A stretch of DNA of 64,000 nt from Cryobacterium sp. PH31-O1. Its GTDB lineage: Bacteria > Actinomycetota > Actinomycetes > Actinomycetales > Microbacteriaceae. A program made the translations under genes and the position numbers. Below, piece by piece: positions 7,394 to 15,196 of the stretch (position 1 is the first letter of the stretch; the number at the start of each line of letters is the position of its first letter). Below the pieces are notes generated by a model. It did not search any database, was not told where the DNA came from, and worked only from the letters and a program-made list of their open reading frames with translations. The stretch is taken from NCBI RefSeq assembly GCF_030063455.1, contig NZ_JASITB010000003.1:265726-329725 (forward strand), read 5' to 3'.

Positions 7394-8278
7394 GTGGCCG
7401 CCAAAGACGACGCTCTACGGCGGCTCCTGGAAGCACACCAGGCGACCTACAAACTCACAGAGCGGTCCACGCTCGCCCGGGCTGAATCAATCTGGCGCTC
7501 GTCTCCGGGTTACCGCGACGCTGATATCGCCCGGCTCGTCGCGAAGCTGATTCCGGTGCTGCAGGGCTCGCAGCTGCGCGTCGCCCAAGCCGAAGCGCAG
7601 CTTGTCGGCAAGTATTTGACCGTTGAATCCGGCGTGAAAGTAGCCGCCGATAAGGCCCCTAAATCGGCTATCACCGGCACTATTTACGCGTGGGATGAAT
7701 ACCTGCGCCAGCCCGCCCTCGCCGTCTACCAGGACCTCTCCCGCGGTGTTCCATTTAGTACCGCGGTGGACCGCGGCGCCAAAGTGCTCGGCGGGCTCGT
7801 CCAGCGCGCAATGGGCGAAGCGCGCTCAGCCCAAGCGGGGTATTCGTATGCCGGCGCGGGGGTCGAATCGTATAACCGGGTTCTCTCCGCGACCGCGTGC
7901 AGTTTCTGCCGGAGAGTCATCGGCGCCGGCACCCGGCCGTACGAAACTTCCGGCGGGTTGCGCCCGCTCCACACCCACTGCGACTGTGGGTACCGCCCCG
8001 CGCCTGGCTCTACTGTGAAGCCTCCGGGGCCCGCAGATTTAGCCCGGGAACGCAACCGCGCTAAAGCCGCAGACCTCAAACGCCGCAAGACGGAACCTGC
8101 CGTCAAGAAAGAGTTCCAGGAAGCATCCTTAGCTAAAGCTGAGGACTTCGCGGCGTCCACCAAAGCCCGCTGGCCGAACATCGACAGCCTGCCGCTTGCA
8201 GAGCGCAGAGTCGCGCGGAAGCAAATCGGCATCGCCGACCAGCGCGTACTCTACGCCCGCCGCGCCCTCTCGACCTAG
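7394..8278 (+). CDS. MuF-like minor capsid protein
   Basis: A 294-residue protein starting at GTG 7394 behind AAGGAAGG, 12 bases after the portal stop. Near residue 168 it has CSFCRRV, followed by LRPLHTHCDCGYRP, the Cys/His pattern of the MuF/VG15 head-morphogenesis fold in actinophages. The flanking regions are helical, and the last 80 residues are Lys/Ala-rich. Such proteins are packaged in the prohead and are sometimes annotated as capsid maturation proteases; no protease motif is evident here. It belongs to the head operon and is followed by the scaffold gene. Confidence 0.88.
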   Translation: MAAKDDALRRLLEAHQATYKLTERSTLARAESIWRSSPGYRDADIARLVAKLIPVLQGSQLRVAQAEAQLVGKYLTVESGVKVAADKAPKSAITGTIYAWDEYLRQPALAVYQDLSRGVPFSTAVDRGAKVLGGLVQRAMGEARSAQAGYSYAGAGVESYNRVLSATACSFCRRVIGAGTRPYETSGGLRPLHTHCDCGYRPAPGSTVKPPGPADLARERNRAKAADLKRRKTEPAVKKEFQEASLAKAEDFAASTKARWPNIDSLPLAERRVARKQIGIADQRVLYARRALST

Positions 8279-8388
8279 GCCGCGCCACCCACCCTCACAC
8301 TTCCCGACGGCATCAGCCGACCGGGTTCACCGGCACGCCCGCACGGGTGCGCCAAGCCCCACATTCCCGGAAAGGGAGTCAGCACAAA

Positions 8389-8994
8389 ATGACCGTTACT
8401 AACCCCGACGCCGCCACGCCCGCAACCTCCGCTGCAGCCACGGCTGCCGCCCTCGAAGCCGCCACGGCCGAAGAGAACACTGGAAGCGAAACTGACGACA
8501 AGAACGCCGCGCCCGCCGCGCTCACCGTGGAGGAACTCACCGCGAAACTGGAAGCCGCAATTGGGCATTCCCGCACGTGGGAGTCTCGCGCAAAAGCCAA
8601 CAGCACCGCCGCCGAAAAGCTTGCCGCTATCGAACTGGAAAAACTCAGCGACACCGAGAAGCTGCAAAAGCAACTCGCCGATTTGACAGCGGAGCGCGAC
8701 CTTGCCAACGGTTCCGCACTGCGGTCCACCGTCGCTGCCGCAAAAGGCGTCCCCGCGGCGCTACTCTCCGGTTCCACCGAGGACGAGCTCAACGCTTCGG
8801 CCGACGCGCTCCTCGCGTTTCGCGGCGCGGTGACACCACCGGCTAATGACGCTGCGGCTTCCGGCGCGAAAGGCACGCCAATCGGTTCTGCCGGGGCGCA
8901 ACTTACAGCTGCACAGCTGACCGGAATGTCGGCGGCGGAAATCGTCAAAGCCAAGGCCGACGGTCGCCTGTCGGGAATCCTCGACAAAAAGTAA
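8389..8994 (+). CDS. Capsid scaffolding protein
   Basis: A 201-residue, Ala- and Glu-rich, low-complexity protein immediately upstream of the capsid gene, the standard scaffold location. The middle is predicted coiled coil (about residues 45-110, with repeated AAEKLAAIELEKL and LQKQLADLTAERD segments) and the C-terminus ends in a basic motif, LSGILDKK, of the kind that contacts capsid subunits. The start is ATG 8389 behind AAGGGAGTC; a GTG 42 bases upstream in frame is less likely because it lacks a ribosome-binding site. It would direct prohead assembly and then leave the particle. Confidence 0.88.
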   Translation: MTVTNPDAATPATSAAATAAALEAATAEENTGSETDDKNAAPAALTVEELTAKLEAAIGHSRTWESRAKANSTAAEKLAAIELEKLSDTEKLQKQLADLTAERDLANGSALRSTVAAAKGVPAALLSGSTEDELNASADALLAFRGAVTPPANDAAASGAKGTPIGSAGAQLTAAQLTGMSAAEIVKAKADGRLSGILDKK

Positions 8995-9045
8995 AACCAA
9001 AACACACTCTCCCTATTCCAGCAACACCCAACGAAAGAGCACAAA

Positions 9046-9873
9046 ATGTCAGTCGCAAACTTCATCCCCGAAATCACCCGCGCCGAAGTCCAGGTCGCCT
9101 ACGACCGTGAAAAGGTTGTCATCGCGACCTTCACGGCAATCCCCGACGGGGAAATCAAGACCGGAAACGCGGTGAAAATCTTCAACGCTGGCCTTCCCAC
9201 GGTCCAGGATTACGCCGCTCAGGGCCGCAGCTTCACCAGCGAAGAAATCGAAGCCACCGAAGTCACGGTGCTCATCGACCAGGAGAAGGCGACCAGCCAG
9301 AAGGTCGACGACATCGACCGGCGCCAGGCCGCAGGGTCGCTGACGCAATTCACCGACCAGCAAGGCGTTGCCCTCGCCCGTGACGCTGAGCGCTTCGCGA
9401 TTGCGACGCTCCTGGCCGGTGGAACGCAGGGCTCGAGCGCCACGCTCGACACCGCAGCCAAAATCAAGACCGCGCTGCGTAAACTCGCCGCTGACTTCGA
9501 CGCCGCCGAGGTTCCCGAAATGGGCCGTATCGCGTTGCTCAACCCGACGGCAAAGGCACTCCTCGTCGAAGCCCTCGGTGACTCGACTGGAATCCAGAGC
9601 AACGGAACCGAGCTGCGAACCAACCAGGTATCGGTGTTCGCCGGGTTCGACGTGATTTGGAGCCCGCATTTCGCTGAGAAATCCGCCGCGGTCGTTGTGG
9701 CATACCACACGGGTGCGGCTGCGTTCGCAGCGCAGATTGCCGAGACCCAGGGCTCACGCCCAAGCGGTTCGTTCAGCGACGTTATCAGCTCGCTGAACGT
9801 CTACGGCTCGAAGGTGACCCGCCCGGCGGCGGTCATCATCGCCGGTATCGTCGCCGCACCGGTCGCACCGTAA
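9046..9873 (+). CDS. Major capsid protein (HK97-like)
   Basis: A 275-residue protein following the scaffold gene. It starts MSVANFIPEI and continues with a segment of the E-loop and P-domain type (VVIATFTAIPDGEIKTG), then long P-domain helices (LTQFTDQQGVALARDAERF) and an A-domain (MGRIALLNPTAKALL), ending in the hydrophobic AAVIIAGIVAAP. This matches short HK97-fold capsids of actinophages without an N-terminal delta domain, consistent with a separate scaffold. ATG 9046 follows GAAAGAG. A strong hairpin follows the stop codon, as expected for a very highly expressed gene. Confidence 0.92.
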   Translation: MSVANFIPEITRAEVQVAYDREKVVIATFTAIPDGEIKTGNAVKIFNAGLPTVQDYAAQGRSFTSEEIEATEVTVLIDQEKATSQKVDDIDRRQAAGSLTQFTDQQGVALARDAERFAIATLLAGGTQGSSATLDTAAKIKTALRKLAADFDAAEVPEMGRIALLNPTAKALLVEALGDSTGIQSNGTELRTNQVSVFAGFDVIWSPHFAEKSAAVVVAYHTGAAAFAAQIAETQGSRPSGSFSDVISSLNVYGSKVTRPAAVIIAGIVAAPVAP

Positions 9874-9878
9874 CCACC

Positions 9879-9918
9879 GGCCGTAGGGGCCGGACTTAAT
9901 AGCCCGGCCCCTACGGCC
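9879..9918 (+). terminator. Perfect 15-bp hairpin after the capsid gene
   Basis: GGCCGTAGGGGCCGG (9879-9893) pairs perfectly with 9904-9918 around a 10-nt loop, six bases after the capsid stop. There is no U-tract. It probably protects the capsid mRNA 3' end or partially terminates transcription so that capsid message exceeds connector message. Confidence 0.75.
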
Positions 9919-9953
9919 CCCGCACTACCACTCAAACTTTAGGAGCCGCCACC

Positions 9954-10313
9954 GTGCAGCCACTGATTCTTTCGGTCGAAGACGCCGCCGGCTTCGGCCG
10001 TACCGTCACCCCCGTCGCCCTCCGCATCGCCTCCGCCCGCGTACGAGAGTACGTTGGCGAGCAACGCCTCGCCGCAGCCGGCAACGCCCAAACTGACGGG
10101 TTCTTTGAGCTTGTCTCAGGAATTGCCGCGCGGCTCGACAGCCAAAACGAAAGTCTGGCCGGCGGCGTCCAGCAAGAAAGCGGCGGCGCCGAAAGCGTCA
10201 CGTTCGGCTGGGACTCCTTCCAAGGCGTGACCGACCTGCTGAGTGCTGAGAAGAAACGCCTCGACCGCTCATTCCCACAGCGCCCGACGCTCATCGTCCA
10301 GGCCGCATCATGA
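9954..10313 (+). CDS. Head-tail connector (adaptor) protein
   Basis: A 119-residue protein starting at GTG 9954 with AGGAG nine bases upstream. It is mostly helical, with ALRIASARVREYVGEQRL near residues 20-40, and occupies the first position after the capsid gene, where gp6/gp15-type adaptors lie. It would dock on the portal ring at the end of packaging. Its stop overlaps the next start as ATGA, so the connector genes form a tightly coupled set. The call rests on position, size and fold character rather than a diagnostic motif. Confidence 0.8.
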   Translation: MQPLILSVEDAAGFGRTVTPVALRIASARVREYVGEQRLAAAGNAQTDGFFELVSGIAARLDSQNESLAGGVQQESGGAESVTFGWDSFQGVTDLLSAEKKRLDRSFPQRPTLIVQAAS

Positions 10314-10654
10314 GTCGCAGTTTTTATCGAGACGAAATCGTCCGGGTCCGGGCGAACGAAACGACCAGCGCCCACGGCGGCACCGAACTCTCCTGGGCCG
10401 CTGCCACCCGCAGCACCCTCACCGGGGTGCGGGTTCAAGCGCTGTCCAGCGACGAACGCGACGGCCGCACCACCGCGACCCACCGGCTCCTGGGCCCCCT
10501 CAACCTGCCCTTGACCGCAAAGGACCGCGTCGAATACCTCGACCCCCGCGGGCTCACCCGCACCTACCAGGTAGTCGGGGAACCGCTCTGGTATCGCGGT
10601 CCAACCGGCGCCGTCGGGCACACAGAGACAGAACTGAAAGCGGTAGACGTGTAA
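10310..10654 (+). CDS. Head closure / head-tail joining protein
   Basis: A 114-residue, beta-rich protein beginning MSRSFYRDEIV and containing RVEYLDPRGLTRTYQVVGEP, the short barrel typical of head-closure (SPP1 gp16/HK97 gp7-like) proteins. It overlaps the previous gene by ATGA and its TAA shares one base with the next ATG. In siphoviruses this protein plugs the connector and provides the tail docking site. Identification is by position, size and the strand pattern. Confidence 0.8.
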   Translation: MSRSFYRDEIVRVRANETTSAHGGTELSWAAATRSTLTGVRVQALSSDERDGRTTATHRLLGPLNLPLTAKDRVEYLDPRGLTRTYQVVGEPLWYRGPTGAVGHTETELKAVDV

Positions 10655-10950
10655 TGGCGCAGAAAATCAGGCTCAAATTCAACCACCGTGCGTTCCCTGC
10701 CCTTCGGCAAGAACCAGCCGTTGCGGCCGATTTGCTAAAACGCGGGCAAGCTATCGCTGACCAGGCTAACCGCACGGCAAAAACGCCCAGCGGTATGGCT
10801 AAAGCTGAGTTCTTTGTCGATGGTGGGGTCACCCGGAAGAAAGACAAACGCCGCGCCCGCGTTGGTGTTTACACCGGAAACCTCGCCGCTATGTCTGCTG
10901 AGGCACGGCACCGCACCCTCACCCGGGCGCTTGACGCTGGGGCCAGCTAA
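10654..10950 (+). CDS. Tail completion / neck protein (HK97 gp10-like)
   Basis: A 98-residue basic protein from ATG 10654, which shares its A with the preceding TAA stop. The sequence starts MAQKIRLKFN, has a helix that includes ADLLKRGQAIADQAN, then a basic strand region (KKDKRRARVGVYTG). Size and order between head closure and tail terminator match HK97 gp10-like neck proteins of actinophages. A longer upstream extension in the same frame overlaps the head-closure gene and is not used. Confidence 0.75.
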   Translation: MAQKIRLKFNHRAFPALRQEPAVAADLLKRGQAIADQANRTAKTPSGMAKAEFFVDGGVTRKKDKRRARVGVYTGNLAAMSAEARHRTLTRALDAGAS

Positions 10951-11372
10951 TGGGCACCGTAGCCGTCATATTCGACGACATCGAAGCCGTCATCGTCGCC
11001 TACCTGACTGACGCGCTGAAACGTTACGGCCGTCCAGTTCCGGTGCGAACAAGCATCCCGTCTGGCGGCAACGCTCCCGAAGCGTGGGTCAAAGTCCTAG
11101 TGACCGGCGGTGTTCGCCGTCACGAAACCATCGACACGGCCACCGTGATTCTCGAAGCGTGGGCTGCCACCGAAACAGACGCGCAGGACCTCTCCGCGCT
11201 CGTGCGGGCGGTGTTCCCCGGAATCGCTGACCGTACCGGGCGCCCCGCCGTCTACGGAACGACAGAACTCTCCAGACCTCAAAACCTCCCCGACCCGACG
11301 TCAGGGAAGGCCCGATACACAGCCACATCATCCATCCGGTACCGCGGATACGCGCTGCCAAAACCAGCCTGA
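10950..11372 (+). CDS. Tail terminator protein
   Basis: A 140-residue protein overlapping the previous stop by one base. It starts MGTVAVIFDDIEAV with a helix followed by strands, including EAWVKVLVTGGVRRHETIDTA in two parts, and ends in SIRYRGYALPKPA. The alpha/beta pattern and the position directly before the tail tube gene fit tail terminator proteins (lambda gpU / SPP1 gp17-like), which cap the tail tube at its final length and join it to the head. No catalytic motif is expected. Confidence 0.82.
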   Translation: MGTVAVIFDDIEAVIVAYLTDALKRYGRPVPVRTSIPSGGNAPEAWVKVLVTGGVRRHETIDTATVILEAWAATETDAQDLSALVRAVFPGIADRTGRPAVYGTTELSRPQNLPDPTSGKARYTATSSIRYRGYALPKPA

Positions 11373-11385
11373 AAGGCACAGCACC

Positions 11386-11943
11386 ATGACTAACACACCA
11401 GGAAATGTTCTCGCAGGCAAGCTCGCATCCGGCGGAATCCACGTCGCCGACCTCGGTATTGAGGCTCCCGTGGACGCGTCCACCCCGCTCCCCATCGGCT
11501 GGGTGAGTCTCGGCTATACAAGCGATAACGGAATTGTTATCGCCCCCGAGGTGGAGTCCGGAGAGTGGCTCGACCACAACGGAAACGTCATCCGTAAGTA
11601 CGTGAAATCGTTCAAAGAAATTCTCACCGTGACGCTGAGCGAAACCTCACTGCCATCACTCAGCGCCATCTATGGCGCTGACAACGTCACTCAGACCAGC
11701 AACCTCATTCACGTTCGCCACAATTCGTCGCTACCGCCAATGCGCGCCTGGGACCTCGACTTTCTCGACGGGGCCGACGCCCAGCGGTATTACATCGAGC
11801 GCGGTCAAGTCATCACAAAACCTGAGCTGACTTTCGATAGCGAGAACCCCGTCGCGTACGAAATCGAAATTGAAACCTTCATCGGTTCCGACGGAAACTT
11901 CGCACACCGTTGGGTTGAATTCGGGGGCGGCATCGCCGTTTAG
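11386..11943 (+). CDS. Major tail protein (tail tube)
   Basis: A 185-residue protein starting at ATG 11386 behind GAAAGGCA. It is beta-rich, with SLGYTSDNGIVI (near residues 42-53), a long hairpin region and a C-terminal YEIEIETFIGSDGNF segment, typical of siphovirus tail tube proteins. It sits after the tail terminator and before the frameshifted chaperone pair, the standard order. Like the capsid gene it is followed by a strong hairpin, in line with very high expression. Confidence 0.92.
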   Translation: MTNTPGNVLAGKLASGGIHVADLGIEAPVDASTPLPIGWVSLGYTSDNGIVIAPEVESGEWLDHNGNVIRKYVKSFKEILTVTLSETSLPSLSAIYGADNVTQTSNLIHVRHNSSLPPMRAWDLDFLDGADAQRYYIERGQVITKPELTFDSENPVAYEIEIETFIGSDGNFAHRWVEFGGGIAV

Positions 11944-11953
11944 CAACACCTCC

Positions 11954-11988
11954 ACCTGGCCGCGGGTTGCCGTGCACCGCGGCCAGGT
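11954..11988 (+). terminator. Perfect 12-bp hairpin after the major tail gene
   Basis: ACCTGGCCGCGG (11954-11965) pairs with 11977-11988 around an 11-nt loop. As after the capsid gene, no U-tract follows, which points to mRNA stabilisation or partial termination. Confidence 0.72.
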
Positions 11989-12047
11989 TCACCGCACCGC
12001 ACGGCACCTAAAGCTCACAGCAAACTCTCAGAAAGAAGTCACGGCAC

Positions 12048-12329
12048 ATGACATTTACCGTACCCGCCAGCAAAGCGTCCATCCGACAGAATCGGTTCGA
12101 GTTCAGCATCGAAGGTTCAGCCAAGAAGTATTCACTCCCCAAAATGAAATTCATGCCGGTAGGAGTCATCGCCAAACTTCAAGCCGTCGAGGCACCAAAC
12201 CTCCTCGACGTCCTCAACTTTCTCGGCACCGGCCCGGCCGCCACCGCTGCTGGCACCCTCGACGGGGAACAGCTGGATGTGCTGTTCACGGCCTGGCAGT
12301 CTGAGTCCGGCGTGACGCTGGAAAAATAG
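12048..12329 (+). CDS. Tail assembly chaperone, short form (gpG-like)
   Basis: A 93-residue protein that starts MTFTVPASKAS behind GAAAGAAG and ends at TAG 12327. It lies between the tail tube and tape measure genes, where siphoviruses encode paired chaperones that coat the tape measure protein. The end of the frame is GAA AAA TAG, and the minus-one frame continues without a stop to 12742, so this is the unshifted product of a programmed frameshift. The sequence after KYSLPKMKFMPVG is helical, as in other G proteins. Confidence 0.88.
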   Translation: MTFTVPASKASIRQNRFEFSIEGSAKKYSLPKMKFMPVGVIAKLQAVEAPNLLDVLNFLGTGPAATAAGTLDGEQLDVLFTAWQSESGVTLEK

Positions 12330-12742
12330 TCGCGCTCTACGCCCTGATTATCGGTGAGCACGCCGACGCGCTCGAGCTCGACTTATTCCGGGCCGGATAC
12401 CGGCTCGACGACCTGGGGACACCAGCCCTGACCTGGCGCGACCTGTCACTGTGGGTGTCCTTTGCTGACCCCACATCTTCGCTCTACCGCGCCGTAAACG
12501 GTCATTCGTGGGACGAAACACGGGTAATCCTCGCCGACCTATCCGACCAGATAGCCGGGCTCGCGTACTACGCCGCGGCCACGGCTGGCGTCCGTCGACC
12601 CAAGGCTCCCAAGCCGCGCCCACGACCCAAAGCAATGACCCCAAACGCCGACCAGCCCGAAACGCTCGGGACGGCGCACAAGCTGGACGACGTCCGAGAA
12701 TGGCTGGAAAAAAGAAATGGCAACACCACTTACGGGCGTTGA
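12048..12742 (+). CDS. Tail assembly chaperone, frameshifted long form (gpGT-like)
   Basis: Ribosomes slipping back one base at the A-run 12322-12326 read ATA (12326-12328) and continue IVALYALIIGEHADALELDL onward, to a stop at 12740-12742. The extension contains WVSFADPTSSLYRAV and a C-terminal acidic/basic helix. No ATG-initiated gene of normal length starts the second frame, so the long product is expected from frameshifting only. The extension would link the chaperone to tail tube subunits, as gpT does in lambda. The tape measure ATG at 12717 overlaps its end. Confidence 0.85.
12320..12329 (+). promoter_or_regulatory. Programmed -1 frameshift site
   Basis: The zero-frame codons are CTG GAA AAA TAG. 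A slip on GGAAAAA lets the second codon re-pair fully (AAA to AAA) and places the ribosome in the downstream chaperone frame just before the zero-frame stop. Plus-one slipping would meet TGA within ten codons, so the shift is -1. Confidence 0.8.
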
Positions 12743-14333
12743 ACTAGCCAAGGCTTACGTCACTCTAATCGTGAATTCTGACGACGTCGCACCAACTACC
12801 CGCAAGGCTATGGGTGGGGCTGAGGTCGAAGCCGACGCCGCCGGCAAACGGTCCGGCGACAAGTTCGGAAAGGCCTTCAACACGGCTGCGCTCGTCACCA
12901 TGGGCGCAGTCGTGGCAAAGAAAGCAATCAGTGTAATCGGTGCGTCCATCGGCAATGCCTCAGACTTACAAGAAGCCGGAACAGCCGTCGAGACTATCTT
13001 CGGCACCTCATACGGAAGCATCCAAAAGTGGTCAGAGGGGGCAGACAGAGCACTTGGTCAGTCCACCGTCCAAGCCCTGAACGCTGCAAAAACGTTCGGC
13101 GTTTTTGGTCAGGCTGCGGGTCTGAGCACCAAGGGTAACGCAGAGTTCTCCAGGGGCCTTACGGGGCTAGCCACCGACATGGCCTCGTTTCATAACACCA
13201 GCCCAGAACAAGCTATCGAAGCTATCGGCGCCGCGCTGCGCGGGGAAATGGAACCTATCCGTAGCTATGGCGTTCTCCTCGACGACGCCACGCTCAAAGC
13301 GGAAGCTATGGCAATGGGCATCTACTCTGGAACCGCCCCACTGAACGCGCAGCAAAAAGTCCTCGCCGCGCAGAGTGCCATCTTCAAATCTACGACGGTA
13401 GCCCAGGGTGACTTCGCCAAGACCAGTGAGGGCGCAGCCAACCAAGCCCGAATCCTTGCCGCGCAGACAACCAATCTGTCTGCATCGTTTGGCCAAGCGC
13501 TAATCCCCACGCTGCAAACATTGGCGTCAGTGGTAATCCCCATCCTAAGTTGGATAAATAAGACCCCTGGCGCTGTACAGGCTCTGTCTATCGTCATCGG
13601 AGTTGTCCTCGTCGCAGCGTTCACAGCCTGGGCGTCGACCATCTGGGCTACCAACGCCGCTCTGCTCGCAAACCCGATTACCTGGGTGGTCCTAGCGGTC
13701 GTCGCACTCATCGCCGGCATCGTCCTGCTCGCTACCAAAACACAATTCTTCCAACAGCTCTGGTCGAACATGTGCCTCGTCGCAACCCAAGTGTGGATTT
13801 CATTCTCCGGCTGGATAGCCGCAGCTTGGGATACCGCCATGGCGGCCATAGGAACGGGAATCACCAACGCCGGCGGGTGGATTACCAGCACGGTCGGCGC
13901 GTGGTGGGATAGCTTTGCCGGGTTCTTCGGCTTCGCCGGCGGCGGCTGGGACGGGTTCGTCCAGACGTTCAAAACCGGAATCAACATCATGATTACCGGT
14001 GTGAACCTGCTGCTGGACGGCCTCAGCAAAATCACCGGCGGCGCTCTCGGGAACATTGAAATCCCCAAGCTACCCGGCGGGTTCGATATCCCCGGCCTCG
14101 CCACCGGTGGAACGGTAACCCGCAGTGGCTCAACCCTCGTAGGTGAACGCGGCCCGGAGATTCTACGGCTACCCCGCGCATCACAGGTTATTCCGCTCGA
14201 CCACCCGGCTGCTAACACTGACAGCGGCAAAGGTCGCACAGTGAACCTGAGCATCGTCAACCCTGTCTCTGAGCCGACCTCTAAGACCGTATCGTCCGCG
14301 CACAACCTCGTAGGCGCGGCGCTCGGCGTATAA
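12717..14333 (+). CDS. Tape measure protein
   Basis: A 538-residue protein, short for a tape measure, implying a short tail. It begins MATPLTGVELAKAYVTL, has a helical first half with SDLQEAGTAVETIF and GLATDMASFHNTSPEQAI segments typical of TP901-1/actinophage tape measures, then two or three hydrophobic spans at about residues 283-345, and a Gly/Trp-rich region. It determines tail length, is coated by the chaperones and exits through the tail tip on infection. The ATG overlaps the frameshifted chaperone end by 26 bases. Confidence 0.93.
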   Translation: MATPLTGVELAKAYVTLIVNSDDVAPTTRKAMGGAEVEADAAGKRSGDKFGKAFNTAALVTMGAVVAKKAISVIGASIGNASDLQEAGTAVETIFGTSYGSIQKWSEGADRALGQSTVQALNAAKTFGVFGQAAGLSTKGNAEFSRGLTGLATDMASFHNTSPEQAIEAIGAALRGEMEPIRSYGVLLDDATLKAEAMAMGIYSGTAPLNAQQKVLAAQSAIFKSTTVAQGDFAKTSEGAANQARILAAQTTNLSASFGQALIPTLQTLASVVIPILSWINKTPGAVQALSIVIGVVLVAAFTAWASTIWATNAALLANPITWVVLAVVALIAGIVLLATKTQFFQQLWSNMCLVATQVWISFSGWIAAAWDTAMAAIGTGITNAGGWITSTVGAWWDSFAGFFGFAGGGWDGFVQTFKTGINIMITGVNLLLDGLSKITGGALGNIEIPKLPGGFDIPGLATGGTVTRSGSTLVGERGPEILRLPRASQVIPLDHPAANTDSGKGRTVNLSIVNPVSEPTSKTVSSAHNLVGAALGV

Positions 14334-14343
14334 CCCCACCCCT

Positions 14344-14372
14344 GAGCGCTGCGGCATCATGCCGCAGCGCTC
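14344..14372 (+). terminator. Perfect 13-bp hairpin after the tape measure gene
   Basis: GAGCGCTGCGGCA (14344-14356) pairs with 14360-14372 around a 3-nt loop, followed by TCTCATAG. The loop contains the first base of ATG 14359, an otherwise possible start for the next gene; burial in this stem makes that start unlikely. Confidence 0.7.
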
Positions 14373-14391
14373 TCATAGCATCGGAGCAACC

Positions 14392-15186
14392 ATCTACTCT
14401 CTCAACGGGTATCCTCTGGACGACCTCACCCTCGGCTGGCTGGTCACCGGCTCGTCCGACTGGACAACTGGAACGAATATCGAGCGCACGTCGCTCACAA
14501 CCCCAGGCTATGACGGTTCGGTAATCATGCCTGGCCGGCAGGTTGCGCCGGCCCTGGGGCTGACAATAGCTACGCCGTACCGGTCACTCCCGGCGCTCGT
14601 AGCGTTGCTGACGCAGCCCGAACTGGCTATAACCCAATCGGGTAAGCCGGGTAGCGCCCGGGTCCTCACCGACACGTCCACACCCACCCGCGTGGGTCAC
14701 GGCGACGCAGAGAACACAGAGTTCTCGGTGACCGTCGTGCTGACAATCCCCGGAGTTTGGTACCGGGGGCAAACGGAAACATTCGACGTTCCATTGGACG
14801 CGGCAACTAAGACCGTACCGGTGTTCCCCGGCTTGTCTGGAAAAGTTGGTGACGCTCTCGTGCGCCTGACCGACGTCACCGACCCGAAAGTTCGCGACAG
14901 CGCCGGGTCATGGTGGACCTACACCGGCGTCATCCCCGCCGGCTCGTACCTGCGGTTCGACGCAACGTCCGGCAAGGCCTGGATGACGACTACAGATGCC
15001 TGGACCGGTGGCACAGAGGTGGACAGTCTCTCCCTCAGCTTCGGCCCAAGGCCCGGGTTCTTGAATATTACCCCCGAATTCACCCTCACCCCGGCCACAC
15101 GGCGCGGGAAGCTCTCCGTGAGCACTGCGTCACGCGGCGACACCGCTGCTGTCAACGTCCGCGGCCGCAACGCCTACGTAGCCTGA
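14392..15186 (+). CDS. Distal tail (Dit-like) minor tail protein (likely AUC start)
   Basis: A tail protein after the tape measure. The N-terminal IYSLNGYPLDDLTLGW and central WYRGQTETFDVP look like Dit family N-terminal ring-domain sequence. Two starts are possible. ATG 14359 lies in a 13-bp hairpin with no ribosome-binding site. ATC 14392 is in frame, has GGAG at 14383-14386 five bases upstream, and begins exactly at IYSLNG, giving 264 residues. I prefer ATC, which also frees the hairpin as an intergenic element. The C-terminal domain (residues about 100-264) resembles a galectin-like or carbohydrate-binding insertion. It would form the hub between tail tube and tip. Confidence 0.8.
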   Translation: MYSLNGYPLDDLTLGWLVTGSSDWTTGTNIERTSLTTPGYDGSVIMPGRQVAPALGLTIATPYRSLPALVALLTQPELAITQSGKPGSARVLTDTSTPTRVGHGDAENTEFSVTVVLTIPGVWYRGQTETFDVPLDAATKTVPVFPGLSGKVGDALVRLTDVTDPKVRDSAGSWWTYTGVIPAGSYLRFDATSGKAWMTTTDAWTGGTEVDSLSLSFGPRPGFLNITPEFTLTPATRRGKLSVSTASRGDTAAVNVRGRNAYVA

Positions 15187-15196
15187 AAGGTAACCA

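Noticed and set aside
13322..14305. Minus-strand 327-codon frame opposite the tape measure gene
   Set aside because: Antisense shadow of the tape measure protein; no domain and no ribosome-binding site.
14359..15186. ATG 14359 as Dit start
   Set aside because: It lies in the loop of a perfect 13-bp hairpin without a ribosome-binding site; ATC 14392 fits better, though ATG cannot be excluded.
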